From: Pollenia angustigena
Taxonomy: Eukaryota; Arthropoda; Insecta; Diptera; Polleniidae
Assembly: GCA_930367215.1 (NCBI GenBank)
Contig: OV884059.1
Location: 50,438,957-50,502,956, forward strand
Length of the DNA stretch: 64,000 bases
Direction: 5' to 3'
Position 1 is the stretch's first letter, and each line of letters opens with the position of its first letter. Made by a program: the position numbers and the translations under genes. Below are positions 1 through 10,835 of this stretch, piece by piece. Below the pieces are notes generated by a model, which did not search any database, was not told the DNA's origin, and was given only the letters and a program-made list of their open reading frames with translations.

Positions 1-876
1 CAAAGCAACTCGCTTTTTAAAATACATTCTACAGTGCAACCATTAACAATTTTACAACGTTAACCGTACCAAAATTCTCAAAAACTGCACCAAAATAGTT
101 GTGTTCAGAATTATTTTTGTATACAATATATTTCCTTCTATAAATACATTTTTTAAATACAGTACAAAAACAGAAATTAAGGAATTCGGAAACGAACTTT
201 TTTGCAAAATGTTCGGTGCTCACTTTTGTCAGGATGAGTTAGATGCTGACCTGACAACAAAAGAAACTTACGATAGTAACGCAACAACAGAATTAATCCA
301 AACAATTAGAATTGTAAACAATTTTAAAAAATAACATAGGATTTAAATGGTATAATGAAAGATTTTATATGCTTAGAGAAATTCAGAAAAAAGACTGAGA
401 ATTAAGATATTCTGTATTATGGGTTGCTTTCGATTTTTCCAACATTAATTAACATTCACTTCCTACAATAATTGGTAAACATTATGTTAAAAAATATTAA
501 AATTTAGCATTTTACTTATAGATTTTTCTATTTCCGTATATATTTTGTTTTAGTAAGTATTTTTATATGAACGATTTCCGATATCATAAAAACATGATCT
601 TCCTGGATTTTTTATTTCCTCAATAAGTTTCAGGGCAATATTTTCTTTAACATCCATTTTTGTTTAATTTTTTTTTTTTAATTATTCAGCACAAAATGAA
701 AAATTTAATATGTGGCAGCTCAATTCAACTCTTATGTACAAATTTAAAAAAAGTGGCATCTCAGTTCATTTTGTTCGGCACAAGAATTAAAATTAAACCA
801 ATTCAAGAAAAAACGTTCCGAACAAATTCATTGCTCTCTCTCTCAAAAGTAAAACGTCAAACTCAATATAAAAAAA

Positions 877-892
877 TTTTGTCCGGACAAAA
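877..892. repeat. Perfect 16-bp palindrome within a wider inverted repeat
   Basis: TTTTGTCCGGACAAAA is a perfect palindrome. It lies inside a perfect 10-base inverted repeat, CGTTCCGAAC at 814-823 and GTTCGGAACG at 898-907. The same arrangement is present near 23435-23450 and 45840-45855. It could mark the end of an old inverted-repeat element or a protein-binding site. No other sign of an element is seen. Confidence 0.5.
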
Positions 893-1267
893 ATTTTGTT
901 CGGAACGCATGGGTGAATCGAGCTTTAGAGTATTAAAATAATTTGATTTATTTAATTTAAGGAAGTCTTTTGTATAGAAAATTCATTCAAGCGATTCTTT
1001 CATGAACTTAAGCCTAATTAAAAATATTAAAAAAATTTGGATTAAAAACCATAAATAGTTCAACAAAATAACCACAATACTAATTATTGTTAAAGCTAAG
1101 GCACGAGCTCTATGTGTACATTTGTCCTTCAAGTTGTGCTGAAAAAGGTCAACAGAAAAGAAAAAGACAAAATGAAAAAACAAAAAATGTACTTGGACTT
1201 CAAGAAAAATTCTTGACAAAAGTACGAAAAAACAGAAGTAAGGAAAAAACATGTTAAATCAATTAAA

Positions 1268-1521
1268 ATGGATAATCATTCAGGAGAGCAAATTTCGATC
1301 TACCAAATGTTAGAATACAATTTGGTTTAAGGATTGATGTTTGACTATTGACGTCAGCAGTCGTCGATGGCTGCGAGTGTAAGACGGCAAATCCATCTGA
1401 GGAGATTGAGTGGTTGCAATCGAAACATGTCATGGTAACCTGCCATCTAAGGGCTGCCATACGTCCTATGGATATGACTTATATACCAAAATATCGGAAA
1501 TTAGTAGAACATATTTTATAA
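1268..1521 (+). pseudogene. Possible coding relic in spacer (copy 1)
   Basis: An ATG in good fly context (aattaaaATGG) opens a 20-codon frame ending at 1330. A shifted frame then runs open from 1345 to a TAA at 1519, 58 codons, with protein-like composition including the stretches EEIEWLQSKHVMVTCHLRAA and YIPKYRKLVEHIL. A frameshift and a stop separate the two parts, so it would be a broken exon or transposon fragment. The opposite strand also has a 65-codon frame over 1263-1460, so coding on this strand is uncertain. I do not recognise the family. Copies at 23825-24078 and 46229-46482 keep both stops. Confidence 0.25.
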
Positions 1522-1967
1522 AAAACTCGGAAAAATCGGTTCAGATACAAAAAAGTAATGACCAAAATTAAATTTCTTTTTTTTTAAATACCCACTTTCG
1601 GGAACCATAGATCTCCCCGAGTCCAAGCTTTATAAGTCAAGTAAATGGTAAATTTCTTCTTCAACACGTTGGTATATAAATCTGTCGAATCGGTTAAAAA
1701 ATGGCTGAGTTATAACTGAAATACTGAATCCCCAAAAATTACTCTTTTTTTATAATTAACTTTGTTAAAATATATGTATACAAGTATATATAAATGTTTA
1801 TATATAAATATAACTTAAGTAAATGGTAAAATTCTTCCTTAGCACGTCGGTATATAAAAATATCAAATCGGTTAGACAATGGGTAATCTATGAGCAAAAT
1901 ACTCCAAAAATGGGCTAAAAAACATCAAAATTTTTATAAAAACTTAAATTTTATAACCGAAATACTG

Positions 1968-2199
1968 GGGTCTAATCACCGCATACGATATCGAGCAAAA
2001 TTCATCGAAATTATTTATTTTGGTATCTTGAAACTCGATATCGAATGAAATGTATTGAGTTTGAAATAATAGCATTCGACATCGAGTAACTCGACATTAC
2101 ATTTATCGAGTTTTCATTCGATACGCCAGTGTCTATCGTATGCAAAAAAAATTCAATAGTTTATTCGATACGATAGTATCGAATGCGGTAATTAGACCC
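1968..2199. mobile_element. MITE with GGGTCTAAT inverted ends (spacer copy 1)
   Basis: A 232 bp sequence with terminal inverted repeats beginning GGGTCTAAT(C/T)ACCGCAT. It is inserted in one copy of a local repeat whose paralogue at about 1725-1745 (gaaatactgaatcccc) looks like the empty site. Flanks read CTG and TTG, an imperfect 3-bp duplication, which with the GGG start suggests a PIF/Harbinger-like MITE. The interior is rich in ATCGA/TCGAT motifs. No coding capacity. Confidence 0.6.
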
Positions 2200-4159
2200 T
2201 TGAATTCCCGAAAATTACTCTTTTTATACCCTTCACCGAAGGAAAAAAAAGGTATATATAACTGTAATTTCTACAATATTGATCCTACACCCTATAAAGT
2301 ATATATATTCTGTGATGTGACCGTGAGGAAAAATAATTTTGTGAGATATATTGAACTGAATCAAAATCCCAACTTCGCTTCGCGATGGACTGTGGCACGC
2401 TTAAAAAAACAAAAAAAAACATTGAACAAAGACCGATTGCTGATTGAGGCTACCGAAAACTTTACCGCTATTCTCGACATGATTGCCTCGAGTCATCAGG
2501 ACCAGATATTCTCGTCCTGGACAGGCTGCCCACCCCATATGACAATGTATTGCCATCCATGGCACTACTCCTTGCCTGAAAATTAAAGTGTTTTGGAGTA
2601 ATGCCACAGTTCGTTACTTACCACATCGCCATACGCGTGTTACCTTTTCAACCAAATTTAAATACCTCAAAACGTTATGTATGCTTTCATCCAATTACAT
2701 GATATACAATATGTTTATTTAAAAATAATTGTTATTTAAAATATGTATAAGTATATTATAGTAACTATTTTATAAAGATCTAAAAAACAAATATTTATAA
2801 ATCAAAATGATTAGGATTTTTAAATCAAAAAAAAAAAAAAATACGATAATAAAAATAATTAGAAATATAAAAAAAACTTATTTCCTTTTTTTCTTATTTA
2901 AATTGCTCGTAGGGTCATTCAACTTTAGCAAATAACTGAATAGTGACAATACTATTCCATCAAGAATTTTTTTACAAAATTCAGGAATTAATTTTAAATG
3001 CAATTTGAAATAAAAACCAAAAAAATTAAAAAAAAAGACAAGGATTTTGGCAAATGTTTTTGTTAAATTTAAAAGAAAAATAACGAAACAAGTCTTACCT
3101 AAAATTGTTTGCTGGGAGATTCAAAAAAAACATTTTCAGTGGTCCATTCCTTCAAGGATGTACTTAAGTTATTGTTATCGTATCTAGTTAGTTCTATCAT
3201 TAAATCATATACATATCCAATTGTTTATTCAATTGTATTATTATTACTATTTTTTTTCTTACATAGGATCCTTATATTTAATAATTTATTCAATATTTGT
3301 ATTATTTGCTTATTTAGACGTAAGGCAATTGCCCAGGAGGGCCTACCAAAGGATTTATCCAGGTATTTTTGTTTTCGTTTTTTTTTCTATTTTTTTTTTT
3401 TTTTTTTTTTATAAGTTATCCTAGATATATAAAATATTCTATTTTCAAGGTAAGTACTAATTTAATTACTCGGTCAAGTTATTCAGAAATTCAAGAATCC
3501 AATAGTCTATCAGATACAACTATTTCGCAATTCAAACTTCAGTTTAGGTATGTCAATGGGAACCCTAGTCGGAATATCAAAATTAATTCGAAATCATTCG
3601 CATCAAGTTCCCGTGCCGAACCTGAATTTGTTTATCCAAACCTTATTAAGTTCCCTAATTTAAGTTACAGTCTGGTCCAGATATTCGAATTTAGATATAG
3701 TCTGAATATTCGGATTCAAATCCCCATTATCACATTTGTACCTGAATTCAAATCTGGGTTTAATGGTTAAATTGAATTTAATTATCCCAGTCTAAATCCA
3801 ATATTCAAATTCACGCTGAGCCGCCAAATCCATTTAAGTTTTGTTTTTTTTTTTCTTTTTTTTTAATTACGTTCCGAACTTCCCATCCAAATTTAATTTG
3901 CTCAATTGAGACTTAAATTCAAATGATTAGCTTTCAAAATCAGTTGAAGCAACAAAATTCAAATGGATTTTAGTTATTATTTGGTCAATTATGACTATTT
4001 ATTTGGTTACTACTGACTACTTATTTAGTTAGTAATGACTACTCAACTGGTTACTAATGATTACTTATTTAGTTAATAATGACTATTGATTTAATTAGTA
4101 AGAACTATTTACTTAGCTAATAATAAATGTTTGCTTGGTTAGTAACAAACGTTTATACT

Positions 4160-4819
4160 CCCTGTAGTAAATAAAATAGTCAGTTGCAAAAAACACTAAC
4201 TATAAATTAACTATTTTTCAAATGACTACAAATTGGTTTAAGTCTTATGCAGATATCAACCAAAAATATTGCATACAGGCACACGTAAAACACAAATAAA
4301 AGCAAAATAAGTAAAACAAGCATGCCATGAAGTCAAATGAAAAAAAAATATACAAACATAATTTAAAATAATTTAAAATTGAAGCAATACAAATCTGTTT
4401 ATGTACAAGCAATTATGTAGCGTATTTATTTCAGCACTATTATACATCATAATTTAAGGCAATTTAATGCAAGATTTTCTTAAATAATTATTTCTATATC
4501 AAAATATATAAAGATATGTATGTACATATATGTACATACAAATGTATGTACATATATTTTTTTGACAAAAATTATTTAAAATTTAAATAATTTATTATAA
4601 ACTGAATATACTATTAATTAACTACAAATAGGTTGAAAAATAAGTAGTTAGAAGTGAGTTAAAAAGTCATGCAAAGATGGCCAATTGACTACTGCCTATG
4701 ACATGCCTATGTTGAAATAGTGAGTCGTCAACATTGAAAAAAGTCACTTAATCAACTAGATGTGGTTTTAAAAAAACCAGTTTGAAGTTACTTAAAAATG
4801 TGTTTGACTTCCTACAGGG
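4160..4819. mobile_element. 660-bp MITE private to LTR 1
   Basis: Ends read CCCTGTAG and CTACAGGG, a perfect 8-base terminal inverted repeat, followed by imperfect subterminal repeats (ACTACAAATTGG near 4225 and ACTACAAATAGG near 4622). The uninterrupted site is seen in LTRs 2, 3 and 5 (gtttatacttatatac); comparison gives at most a 2-bp duplication, CT. Near 4510-4560 it contains a palindromic ATGTACAT microsatellite. No open frame of interest. Superfamily unassigned. Confidence 0.6.
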
Positions 4820-4827
4820 CTTATATA

Positions 4828-5052
4828 CAAGGCGAATTCATCCCAGGTAATCTCGGTACTACAACAAGTACAACTCGTACAAAAACCACAAGCAATTTGT
4901 TTTTGTAAAATCATTGTACAATGTCAAAAACAGAAATAAAACAAAACAGAAACAAAGATAATAAAAGAGAATAAACAAAATTTTGACATCCAACAGTGAT
5001 TTTAGCTAATGTCAGCAGGGCTTTTAAGACCACCTGTAATAAATTCGCCTTG
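4828..5052. mobile_element. 225-bp hAT-type MITE (LTR 1)
   Basis: Inverted ends CAAGGCGAATT with imperfect continuation, flanked by a perfect 8-bp target duplication CTTATATA (4820-4827 and 5053-5060). An 8-bp duplication is the hAT hallmark. The same insertion is in all five LTR copies, so it entered the LTR before the two LTR classes diverged. The private 660-bp MITE later landed right beside its left duplication. Confidence 0.7.
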
Positions 5053-5951
5053 CTTATATATTTAAAAAAAAAAAAAATTCCAAATTATGTCAAAGTTGAA
5101 TTGGTTTTACTTAAAAAAAAGTTTGTACGTAGAGGTATTCAAAATTGAAATAATAAAATTAAGGTAGGGTGATAAAATAATTATGAACAACCATTAATGT
5201 TCAAATATTAAATCCGAATCGAAATTAGGAAACCAAATTCAGACTTTCAAGTCTAAATTTTGTTTCCGTTTCCCGATCTCCAATTTAATTTTGGATTAAG
5301 TATTCAAACTCAGGTGTGTTATTTGATCCAAACATCGAAGCACAATTCAGTCGGGGTACTCTAATCCGAATCTAGGTCCAATAATCCATATTCAATATTT
5401 GTCATGGCCCGAATGTTTCAGTACAGGGCAAATCCAATATTTGTGATTAGTTTTACTTATTAAAAATTCTTCGAGTTAAAAAATTTAAAAAAAATCAATA
5501 AATTTATAATTCCCTAAATTAGGTCTTTTTTCAGGATTTAATTGTATTTTTTTCGAAAAAATCTTCAAATGTGACTTTGGTTTAAACGTTCATATTAAAA
5601 CTTAGAATGTAAATTAGCGTTTATGTTACTATAATACAATTCCAGTTTGGTTCATTCGCTGGTTGCTTTACGAAATATGTAGTTTTAATAATTAAATCAA
5701 TACCTGGTTTCTTAACAGTTACACGTTCAAGTGTTTCTTGATGTGCTTCCACGTGTGCCGTTGTTTACGGGTTTTCAAAAAAATTTAAAGTTGCGATGTA
5801 GACCGCAATCAATTTTGAGCAACTTACTTTAGAACTATAAACACAAAAAAATGTGTCTGTATTAAAACGTGAAACTTGATCGGGTAACTCGCAAGCAAGT
5901 GTCAGTTAAGGAACTGATTTTACCATTTAAATTGATGAACGATTGCATTTA

Positions 5952-6645
5952 CTGAGCTACCTAAATAAGAGCGGCAAGCGTCTGTTTTATGTCAAAACGT
6001 TTTATTTTCACACAATGTATACGAAACAAACCTTAAGAATGCAAATTTAACACCACCCGGCCGGAAAATCTTATTTGATAGATCGCTTGGTCGTTTTATT
6101 TTTTTGAAAATGTATTGCCAATAGAATTTTCATGTTTGAAAAAACGCTTGCCGCTCTTGTTTAAGGCCAGTTTACACGGTAATATAATGTATTACGACAT
6201 GTCGAAAGATTATGTAGAATGAGAAAAATCTTATCATGTAAAAGCAAAATGTATTGAGTAAGAGAGAATACGGATACAAAATCTGACAAGCGGTCGGTAA
6301 ATGGTTTTTTTCTAAACCATTTTAGAAACTTATGTATTCTCATCACACCAGAGGTGTATTTTAACGGAGGACATTAAAGGTGATAGCATTTTTTTACAAT
6401 TACAAAAACTACTAAAATCAACTCAGGAAATTTTCATGTTGTTTTTGTAAATATTTAAAACTGCAACCATCTGCTTTTTTGTTATTATTTTTGATTTTAC
6501 TTATACCATCCGTGTAAACATGAATTATACTTACAAAAGATTTTTATTTTTTTCTTTTAAACACGGAGAGAATTTCATAATATTTTGATTCTACAAAGTC
6601 GTAATACATTGTATTACCGTGTAAACTGGCCTTTAGGTAGCTCAG
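5952..6645. mobile_element. Harbinger-type MITE carrying a nested MITE
   Basis: Outer element with ends CTGAGCTACCTAAA and its exact complement, flanked by the 3-bp duplication TTA (5949-5951 and 6646-6648). LTRs 2 and 4 keep the uninterrupted site (gcatttagaaac). Without the inner insertion the element is about 222 bp, and its inverted repeats extend about 29 bases (through AAGAGCGGCAAGCG) with one mismatch. TTA is the usual PIF/Harbinger target. Found only in LTR 1. Confidence 0.75.
6164..6632. mobile_element. Nested Harbinger-type MITE
   Basis: A 469 bp element with about 35-base inverted ends starting AGGCCAGTTTACACGG (one mismatch). It is inserted at a TTA inside the right inverted repeat of the 5952-6645 element and flanked by TTA at 6161-6163 and 6633-6635. 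Removing it and one TTA restores the outer right end. No coding capacity. Confidence 0.75.
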
Positions 6646-6986
6646 TTAGAAACATTCGAAAACTTGTCAATCAATTTTACCGAACAAACTTGATTATCAA
6701 CCTGAAACTTGACAATCAATTTTTTTCTGTTCTACCGGAAAAAATTGATAATCAATCTGAAAACTTGAAAATCAATCTGAAAACTTGAAAATCAATTTGA
6801 AAAATGGATAGTCAATTCTCAAGATTGATTATCAAGGCACAGAACTGACAGTCTGTTAAGAAAATCAAAATCCAATTAAAAACTGAAAACTGAAAACCAT
6901 TACTACTTAGTGAATGTACAAAAAAGGTTAATCGAGTATTGCATTCAACAAGGGATAACTATTAAAATCAATAAATTTTAAATATA

Positions 6987-7244
6987 TCGTTAACTTAATA
7001 CGAAAAGGCCCTAACTCATGTTTTTCATAGTTTACAGGAGAAGGAAAAAACTCAATAAAAAAAGATGCAATATTGATATAAAATTTGTTTAAACGCAATT
7101 TTTATTAAAAACACTTTACAAATTTAGTGTTATATTAGTTTTATTAATTTCGAGAATGTGTATCTAGTAATGGTCTATCGAAATATGTAAAAATATCGAT
7201 TTCGAAAAATTATGAGTTAGGGCCTTTTCGTATTAAGTTAACGA
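6987..7244. mobile_element. 258-bp MITE with 33-base perfect inverted ends
   Basis: Ends begin TCGTTAACTTAATACG and are perfectly complementary over about 33 bases (6987-7019 against 7212-7244). LTRs 3 and 5 show the empty site (aaatatatttatt). The flanks allow a TA duplication, as for Tc1/mariner elements, or ATAT if the element is taken one base shorter at each end. Found only in LTR 1, and the perfect ends suggest a recent insertion. Confidence 0.7.
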
Positions 7245-7632
7245 TATTTATTATAGGACTAAACTACGGCTTCTGGTGTTTGTACTTGCCAAACTGTGGA
7301 TTGTAGTGGGTGGGGTGTGTACGGATTTAGCATGAGTTGCTGCAATAAAATATTACCGTCGAATTGGTCGCAGTTGCAGTTAACCCACCGCACTTGCCAG
7401 TTGCTAATTATAAAGTTGTTTTATTTTGTTCTAAGTTCTCCTTTTTTTGCTGATGCTGCTGCAATTGTTGTCAACAATCTTGTAAAATTTCACCTTCCGA
7501 ATCGGATAAATCCGGTTGTTGTTGTTTGTTGTCTGGCATGTTGTTCTTGGTGTTATACAAAATGCATTTTGACGTAATGCCGTATCCGTTATAAAAACGT
7601 GACAATGTTGGTTTTGTCGTTGTTGTTTTTCC

Positions 7633-7883
7633 GTTAGAAAACGTGGTAACGTTGATTTTGTTGTTGGGCCTAGAAAACGTGGTAAAGTTGACTTTGTTGT
7701 TGGGCCTAGAAAACGTGGTAAAGTTGATTAGTTGTTGGGCCTAGAAAACGTGGTAAAGTTGATTTGGTTGTTGGGCCTAGAAAACGTGGTAATGTTGATT
7801 TTGTTGTTGGGCCTAGAAAACGTGGCAAAGTTGATTTTGTTGTTGGGCCTAGAAAACGTGGCAAAGTTGATTTTGTTGTTGGG
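7633..7883. repeat. 36-bp minisatellite in LTR 1
   Basis: Seven tandem units of about 36 bp on a CCTAGAAAACGTGGTAAAGT theme. One unit is 35 bp (gattagttg for gatttagttg), so a frame reading PRFLGPTTKSTL on the minus strand is broken. Confidence 0.85.
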
Positions 7884-8669
7884 CCATTAATAGCTGGTGT
7901 AGATGGAAAAAACGTTTAAAAATGGTTGGCGAGGATTTAATCGTGGTGACGATTGTTGGTAAAATTATTGTGGCGGTGTACAACAAACATTAATCGGTCG
8001 GCCAGTAGTATTTGTGTTATATCGTATATGGTGTTGAGGTTATGTAGAACCTGTTCTACCTCACTATTACACATTAATACGCCACACTGGTTTTAGGCAG
8101 TGTGCACCAAAATTTAAAGCCAAGAAGACTTGCATACATCCAGCCATATCAATATGTTTGCATGAGCCACGTGACCCAGTAACGATGGAAACCTCCTTTT
8201 TCTGTACATACACACGATTTTTAATTAATTGTTAATGCGTTTTTTCTTTAGAAGAAAATTCTGGCATAATTACCTGTTTAGACTTTCCCTGCCATCTCAT
8301 AGGAAATAAAAAATCACCACCACATTTCTTTTACACAACACTCACAAATTTTTCTTTTTATATTACTAATTTTAGTTTTTCATCTTTTTTAAAAAAAAAT
8401 TTCTCATGAAAAATTTGCAGATAAAAGAACCGACTTCTCAACGACTGCCACTTGTTGAATGACTTTTCTTATTAGAATTGTGTATCCCCACGCCATGTCT
8501 ACAAAACTTTGCTATTGCAGCCAATTCGCCTTGACAGAGTGGTATTTTTTTGTATATTGCAGGGTTGTATTTCCTTTAATTTGTACAGTGATGGAGCTCA
8601 GAGATGGGAATATTAATGTGATTTTATATAAAAAAAACGCCAAAATCAAAGTGTTCGTCACAAAGCCAG

Positions 8670-8681
8670 CTCTTTTCTCCT
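8670..8681 (-). promoter_or_regulatory. Candidate polypurine tract of element A
   Basis: On the minus strand this reads AGGAGAAAAGAG, a 12-base purine run seven bases upstream of the TGTGACG start of the 3' LTR. A purine tract here is expected for plus-strand DNA priming in LTR elements. The short gap to the LTR edge is atypical. The same tract occurs at 29797-29808 and 52199-52210, always on the inner side of left-hand LTR copies and never beside the right-hand copies. Confidence 0.5.
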
Positions 8682-9321
8682 AACCTGTAGAGTGATAAGA
8701 GTTGGGAAAACGGATGATCTGGTAATTCCCTTATCATTTCTCGGCCGGTGTGTAGCAACGCCCTACGATTTTACGAACTCTTCTTCCTTAATATCTCAAT
8801 ATCTCTCCATCCGCCATGCTTTCCTTTCTATTTCTACCTTCAGCGAGTGCACATCCTGAGCGCCATCGATTCACCAAAAAGTCAATTTGTTTCGCGTGGA
8901 GTTTTAGTCTACTCCAGTGTAGATGATTTTTTTTCCATCACCGCAAAAAAAAAATTACCATCCTTCCTAAGGCAAAAGTGAAGTGGTGTCTTGGTGTTAA
9001 AAAAAGAGTAAGTAGTCGTGTGACCCTAATTTGAATAGTTATGTACAAGCCAATTTTAACCAAACTTCCCCCTGTCCAAATAGGATTTTTAAATAACCCC
9101 CTGGGAAAAAACGTTGATTCTGCTACCAGCCGTTACAGGATTGCCCTCGACCGGACAGCATAAAACCGCTGTGAAAAATTCTGGGATTTGGAAGGCAGAC
9201 GAAAGTGGTCTTATATCCACACGACAACAAAGCGATGTGAGTAGTTTTTTGAATTTTAAGTGATATTGCGTATACGGTCAGACACCGAAAGTGGGATTTA
9301 CGGCTCCTTTTCCCAATGTAT

Positions 9322-10255
9322 AGGGTGTTCAGTCGATTAAATCTCGTTAGATTAATCGAACAATTTTCGACGATTAATTATTCGAATAATTAAAAATGGC
9401 CAATTTCGATTAAAGGATCAATCGAAGAATTTAAACCGATTAATCGAATGATAATAATATATAGTATTTCTGTTAAATGTATAATTTTTTTAAAGTTTCA
9501 AGTCGAATAAACAAACCAAATGTCATGTTCAGTGCACAATTTAGCTTATATTTTTGTTAAGTTTTTTTTCAACATAATTTAAAATTAATTTCACGACGGG
9601 TCGTTTTTAAACCTGATCGATTTTAAATCCAGTTCATTTCAAGTTCTAGAACCGCCCGCATTTTTAACAAAATAGGTCATGGATTTCCTTCTTTAGAATG
9701 AGTTTGGTTTGAAAATATTGTACGAAGGATAAATCTAATAAAGCTAAATGGTATTAACGTAGGTATTTTTCAACAACTTCACTTTTTTACTACTTACACA
9801 GTGACTATTACATAGTATGCACTTGAACACGATGCTCCACCAACAAAACCAAAATGGCTCAAGTGGTTAATGAAGAAGTATTTTAAACAAGATACTTCGA
9901 TCGATTCTCTAGAGGAAATTATTTGCAGAAGCCCAGCAGACGATAAAATGTCTGTGAAAAGTTTCAAAAAAAAAATCCGAAGCTAGTCAGTATGTAACTC
10001 CTTTAGAATCTAAGTGCCCGAAAGTGAAGCAACAATCTGGAGCTACAATGACAAGCTTAATATCAAAAACAATGTTCATTTACCCAAGTACTAATATCTT
10101 TTCCAAAGAATTAAAAAAAAATTTCTGGATTTAGAATTATCCGATTAATCGTTTCATTTTAAAATTTTATACGTTTACTCGAATAAGTTAAAAATGCCAA
10201 ATATCGATTAATCGTTTAATCGAACAAAAATTAACTCGATCAATGGAATACCCTT
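9322..10255. mobile_element. 934-bp hAT-like element in A
   Basis: Imperfect inverted ends, AGGGTGTTC on the left and GAATACCCTT on the right, each followed by dense GATTAATCGA-type motifs. Flanks are CAATGTAT (9314-9321) and CAATGTGT (10256-10263), a near-perfect 8-bp duplication as for hAT elements. Inside, about 9830-9985, a plus-strand frame of some 50 codons (TKPKWLKWLMKKYFKQDTS...) ends in a stop and may be a transposase relic. Present at the same site in A' and B, so it is older than the array. Confidence 0.5.
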
Positions 10256-10835
10256 CAATGTGTAATAAACCCTATATACAACGGTTACGAATTTCGGTTA
10301 CCAAACAAAATATTAGAAATCAAAACCGGTTCACGAAAAAGAAAAACTTTGTCACGATTAACCATAGTTGATGTTTACGTTAAAATTATCCCTTACATTT
10401 AAAATTTTTCAATTTAAATAAAAACATTTTTGGTTTCAACAAAAAAATTAACCTGGATTTTTCCAGTTGTGTTTAACAACAACTTCGCCGTTAAACAGTT
10501 TCTGTTACGTGTTTGCAGTGAAATTTAGTTAACCTATGGTAATGGTTTTAATTAATAGCTAATCATATATTGTGAAAAGGTCGTTAATCCGAGTAGTGTG
10601 ATCAGTATATTCACAAAGGTATGAAAAAAAGTTTCCCTTATTTAAGCAACTTTGGGGCCCTAAAAAACTTACGCAGTTTCTTTTCACTTTTCAGCTTAAC
10701 TCAACTATGCGCCACAATATATCATAGTTTTTCCTATTCAAAGCAGCAAATTCTACTTCATACGCCCTATACCATCTATTGCTTCAAATGCTGCGCGTGT
10801 ATCACTCCTATTAACTGTCCCTTTAGATTCTCGAC

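Larger units (their letters stand above)
1..2351. repeat. Inter-element spacer, copy 1 (partial)
   Basis: AT-rich DNA that recurs at 22558-24906 and 44962-47310 with scattered substitutions. It separates successive giant retroelements, so it is probably the original target or flank of the element, copied with the array. Inside it are a possible coding relic (1268-1521), two diverged copies of a roughly 180 bp repeat (about 1635-1760 and 1813-1930, both carrying a 'taaatggtaaa...cacgt.ggtatataaa' theme) and a MITE (1968-2199). Short open frames elsewhere in it are not conserved in any convincing way. The left end is cut by the window. Confidence 0.75.
2352..8662 (-). repeat. Long terminal repeat 1 (3' LTR of A), with inserted MITEs
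   Basis: This 6.3 kb copy of the LTR-like repeat is lengthened by private insertions (4160-4819, 5952-6645, 6987-7244) and shortened by private deletions: about 115 bp near 2401, and about 75 bp each near 5148 and 5230. It belongs to the left-hand class with LTRs 3 and 5, for example the 35 bp unit in its minisatellite. Degenerate tandem repeats on a TTAGTTAGTAATGACTA theme lie at about 3985-4150, and a cluster of TTGA/AATCAA motifs at about 6655-6835. Otherwise I see no gene in it. Confidence 0.65.
8663..10620 (-). other. 3' internal region of element A, non-coding
   Basis: About 2 kb between the end of pol and the 3' LTR. No envelope-like frame is present. It holds the polypurine tract, a 934 bp inverted-repeat element (9322-10255) and otherwise unassigned sequence. 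The corresponding stretches are 31159-33012 in A' and 52192-54107 in B. Short plus-strand frames at 10621-10839 and its copies are shadows. Confidence 0.6.

Noticed and set aside
983..1252. Minus-strand frame rich in Phe/Leu, also at 23399-23809 and 45803-46213, resembling a membrane protein
   Set aside because: Composition follows the A-rich plus strand. The frame length varies between copies through single-base changes, and there is no family resemblance.
3109..3770. Overlapping Phe-rich frames around the poly-T tract at 3370-3410 and in other LTR copies
   Set aside because: Openness comes from long T runs. The runs differ in length between copies and shift the frame.
8748..8981. Frames near 8459-8981 and 29585-30025 spanning the LTR/internal edge
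   Set aside because: Plus-strand, antisense to the element, and altered by indels between copies.
8663..10620. Possible envelope gene downstream of pol, as in errantiviruses
   Set aside because: No frame of useful length with a signal peptide or membrane anchor on the element strand. The space is filled by a non-coding inverted-repeat element.
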